Below are positions 6,059 to 7,332 of a stretch of DNA of 7,332 nucleotides, piece after piece. The notes under the pieces are model-generated. The model was not told the origin of the DNA, searched no databases, and saw only the letters and a list, made by a program, of their open reading frames with translations. The DNA is from Coriobacteriales bacterium (GTDB lineage: Bacteria; Actinomycetota; Coriobacteriia; Coriobacteriales; UBA8131). A program made the position numbers and the translations under genes. The first letter of the stretch is position 1, and each line of letters starts with the position of its first letter. The stretch lies in assembly GCA_031254905.1 (NCBI GenBank), contig JAIRTN010000022.1, positions 1 through 7,332 of the forward strand, read 5' to 3'.

Positions 6059-7091
6059 CGATATCTGCATTGAAGTCGAGACCGACGCCGATGCCAGCGC
6101 CAAAGGAGCGACCGTCGCCCACACTGTTGGCGGCGTCGATGCCGCTTGTTGCGACAGGCTTGGGGCGCTTGAAGGCGGCAATGAGCAGGAGGGCGAAGCC
6201 GCCGAGCAAGGCGATGCCAAAGACTATGAGGCCCGGCAGAGGGATGTCCAAAACGCTGATGACATCCTGATTTGCGCCGAGCGCGTTTGTGGTGTTTGTG
6301 GCGGTGGTGCTTGCTGTAGTGGTGGTTCCGGAGCCGGAGCCGGTTGGCGCGTTTGTTTCTGTGGGCTTTCGGTCGGTGCCCTCCCCGTTGCCACTCGCGA
6401 GCAAGGCACTTTCGGCGGCGGCAGCGGCCTCCTCCTCGCTCAAGACGGTGTTTCCTCCGCCCGCGGCACCCTGATTAGCGGCTCCATTGCCGCCTGTGGT
6501 GTTGCCGCCCGTGGTATCGCCATAGTTGTTGGTGGTGGTCGAACCGGGAGAGGTGCCCTGCACAACGCTTTCTTCGGCACCGGCACCGCCTAAACTCACT
6601 CCTACAACCAAGAAGGCGGTGGGGTGCGCGGTATTGGTGGGGCTTCCCGCGCCGTTGGTGTAACCCAGCACGCCCTTACCCTCAACCTGCTCGGAAGCCA
6701 AGAAGCGCAGCCAATGCCAGCCTTCGGACAAATCGCCCGGCAGCCTGAAGGTACCCGACGTCGAACCGGAGGCTCCTATGACCTGCGTGTGGATGACGCC
6801 GGTTCCTGCCTGAGTATGGTCGCTGTAGCCCAAGCCGTCATCCACCTTGATGTTGAGTATCTCGCCTGCCGGATACCCAGAAACCGAAAACGAGACGACC
6901 GCACCCGGCTGGACCTCCTTGGGATAGACCTCGGCGAAGGTACCCGGCGTGTCCGGGCTTGCCCCGTCCTCCGGAAGCGCCATCGCCGTATTTGTATAAA
7001 GCATCTGCAAACAGGCAAGCACGAGCATGAGTATGAGGGCTCTCAGCAGCCCGGCCCGTATCAGCTTTTGCTCCCGGTATTTTCTGTTCAT
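6042..7091 (-). CDS. secreted, membrane-anchored surface protein of the iron operon
   Basis: A 349-residue exported protein of no family I can name. Residues 1-38 form a signal peptide: basic start, hydrophobic core, probable cleavage after TAMA. Residues about 50-165 look like one beta-sandwich domain (e.g. VQPGAVVSFSVSGYPAGE, TSGTFRLPGDLSEGWHWLRF). Residues 166-278 are a Gly/Thr/Asn/Ala-rich linker with a short acidic Ala-rich helix (about 218-232). A membrane span follows (about 283-307) with stop-transfer KRPKP and a 40-residue tail. There is no LPXTG motif. The start is well supported by AGGAGG seven bases upstream. It lies between the binding-protein and permease genes, so a role in capturing siderophore, haem or host iron at the surface is plausible. 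The layout recalls corynebacterial haem-receptor proteins (signal, domain, membrane anchor), but I see no HtaA-type domain. Confidence 0.85.
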   Translation of the reverse strand: MNRKYREQKLIRAGLLRALILMLVLACLQMLYTNTAMALPEDGASPDTPGTFAEVYPKEVQPGAVVSFSVSGYPAGEILNIKVDDGLGYSDHTQAGTGVIHTQVIGASGSTSGTFRLPGDLSEGWHWLRFLASEQVEGKGVLGYTNGAGSPTNTAHPTAFLVVGVSLGGAGAEESVVQGTSPGSTTTNNYGDTTGGNTTGGNGAANQGAAGGGNTVLSEEEAAAAAESALLASGNGEGTDRKPTETNAPTGSGSGTTTTASTTATNTTNALGANQDVISVLDIPLPGLIVFGIALLGGFALLLIAAFKRPKPVATSGIDAANSVGDGRSFGAGIGVGLDFNADIDVVEP

Positions 7092-7098
7092 CGTCAGT

Positions 7099-7104
7099 CC
7101 TCCT
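7099..7104 (-). promoter_or_regulatory. strong ribosome binding site of the surface protein
   Basis: AGGAGG with a seven-base spacing to the ATG at 7091, the best Shine-Dalgarno in the window. It fixes the start and suggests efficient, independent initiation for this gene within the operon. Confidence 0.8.
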
Positions 7105-7117
7105 GAACTTTTGTCGT

Positions 7118-7199
7118 CGTTCCTGTGTGCCGTTTTTGCACGCTGGTTCTGGTGCGCCGTCCCTGCGCGCTGTTCCCGCGCCTCGGCCCTGCGCGCCGC
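7118..7199. repeat. degenerate 13-15-base repeats in the intergenic spacer
   Basis: On the plus strand the spacer can be cut into similar units: CGTTCCTGTGTGC (7118-7130), CGTTTTTGCACGC (7131-7143), TGGTTCTGGTGCGC (7144-7157), CGTCCCTGCGCGC (7158-7170), TGTTCCCGCGCCTCG (7171-7185), then a partial GCCCTGCGCGCCGC. The shared core is a pyrimidine-rich half followed by TGYGCGC. They fill almost all of the gap between the two genes, and no promoter is evident. Function unknown; they may be a decayed tandem duplication. Confidence 0.5.
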
Positions 7200-7332
7200 C
7201 TACAGCAGCGCCTCCTCAACGGCGTCGATTATGCGGTTCATCAGCAAAGGCCCGCCGGTAGAGGTCCAAAGTGAGCCATCCACCAAGATGATGTGTTGCT
7301 CTTGAAAACAACGCAACTGGGTAAAACCCGGC
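7200..7332 (-). CDS. siderophore ABC transporter substrate-binding protein, C-terminus (partial)
   Basis: The minus strand from 7331 reads 43 open codons to TAG at 7202-7200, with the N-terminal bulk beyond the window. The end of the protein includes HIILVDGSLWTSTGGPLLMN followed by a helix RIIDAVEEALL. This matches the usual end of iron-siderophore binding proteins of the periplasmic-binding fold, where a 'value/VDG-W-GGP' strand and loop precede a final helix. It sits first in the visible operon order, upstream of the surface protein, permeases and ATPase, as expected for the binding subunit (a lipoprotein in Gram-positive hosts). The assignment rests on a short tail and on context; other frames in this stretch are closed sooner or lack sense. 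Confidence 0.75.
   Translation of the reverse strand, partial: PGFTQLRCFQEQHIILVDGSLWTSTGGPLLMNRIIDAVEEALL

Noticed and set aside
4263..6593. Long plus-strand open frames (4263-5438 and 5583-6593).
   Set aside because: They lie antisense to well-supported permease and surface-protein genes and have low-complexity composition with no recognisable motif; typical of G+C-rich DNA.
7001..7020. Possible lipobox (LVLAC) in the surface protein signal peptide.
   Set aside because: Leu at -2 is unusual, hydrophobic sequence continues past the Cys, and a normal signal peptidase site (TAMA) and a C-terminal membrane anchor are present.
7118..7199. CRISPR-like array.
   Set aside because: Units of 13-15 bases are adjacent without unique spacers and are degenerate; this is a short tandem repeat, not a CRISPR.

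Overview
The window joins two stretches of different character. All recognisable genes are on the minus strand, so transcription runs from high to low coordinates. The right part (about 2990-7332) is clearly G+C-rich. It carries a binding-protein-dependent iron(III)-siderophore importer and a secreted, membrane-anchored surface protein with one C-terminal membrane span. The left part (about 1-2850) is visibly poorer in G+C and looks like accessory DNA. The ABC subunits resemble actinobacterial siderophore importers, and the surface protein has no sortase motif. A high-G+C Gram-positive host (Actinomycetota) is therefore the best guess. A finer placement, for example Coriobacteriia, would be speculation.

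Iron operon, in transcription order: the last 43 codons of a substrate-binding protein (7332-7200); a 108-base spacer of degenerate 13-base repeats; a surface protein with signal peptide, predicted beta-sandwich domain, long Gly/Thr/Asn linker and one C-terminal membrane span (7091-6042); a first FecCD-type permease (about 6058-4916); a second FecCD permease (4919-3801); and a FepC/FecE-like ATPase (3804-2989). The last three genes overlap their upstream neighbours by 17, 4 and 4 bases, which points to translational coupling. The binding protein should capture the ferric siderophore, the two permeases should form the heterodimeric channel, and the ATPase should drive it. The surface protein probably helps capture the substrate or a host iron source, but that rests only on its position.

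Junction (2642-2988): directly after the ATPase stop lies a run of five GGGG tracts on the transcribed strand. Next comes the 3' half of a tRNA-Ala(GGC) without its 5' half, then a hairpin terminator. This is what an integration boundary at a tRNA 3' end looks like. Beyond it are a candidate promoter and a leader with three consecutive stem-loops.

Left block: a DUF3800 protein (RNase H-like fold family, 2641-1958), a possible 44-residue small ORF (1927-1793), and a YobI-family membrane P-loop NTPase (1750 to beyond position 1). The NTPase reading frame is broken by one base near 766-778, at a UCU-UGA-C sequence, and continues open for 257 codons to the window edge. The pairing of a DUF3800 protein with a membrane NTPase next to a tRNA scar is the best candidate here for an undescribed, possibly defensive, system. 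No function can be read directly from the sequence.
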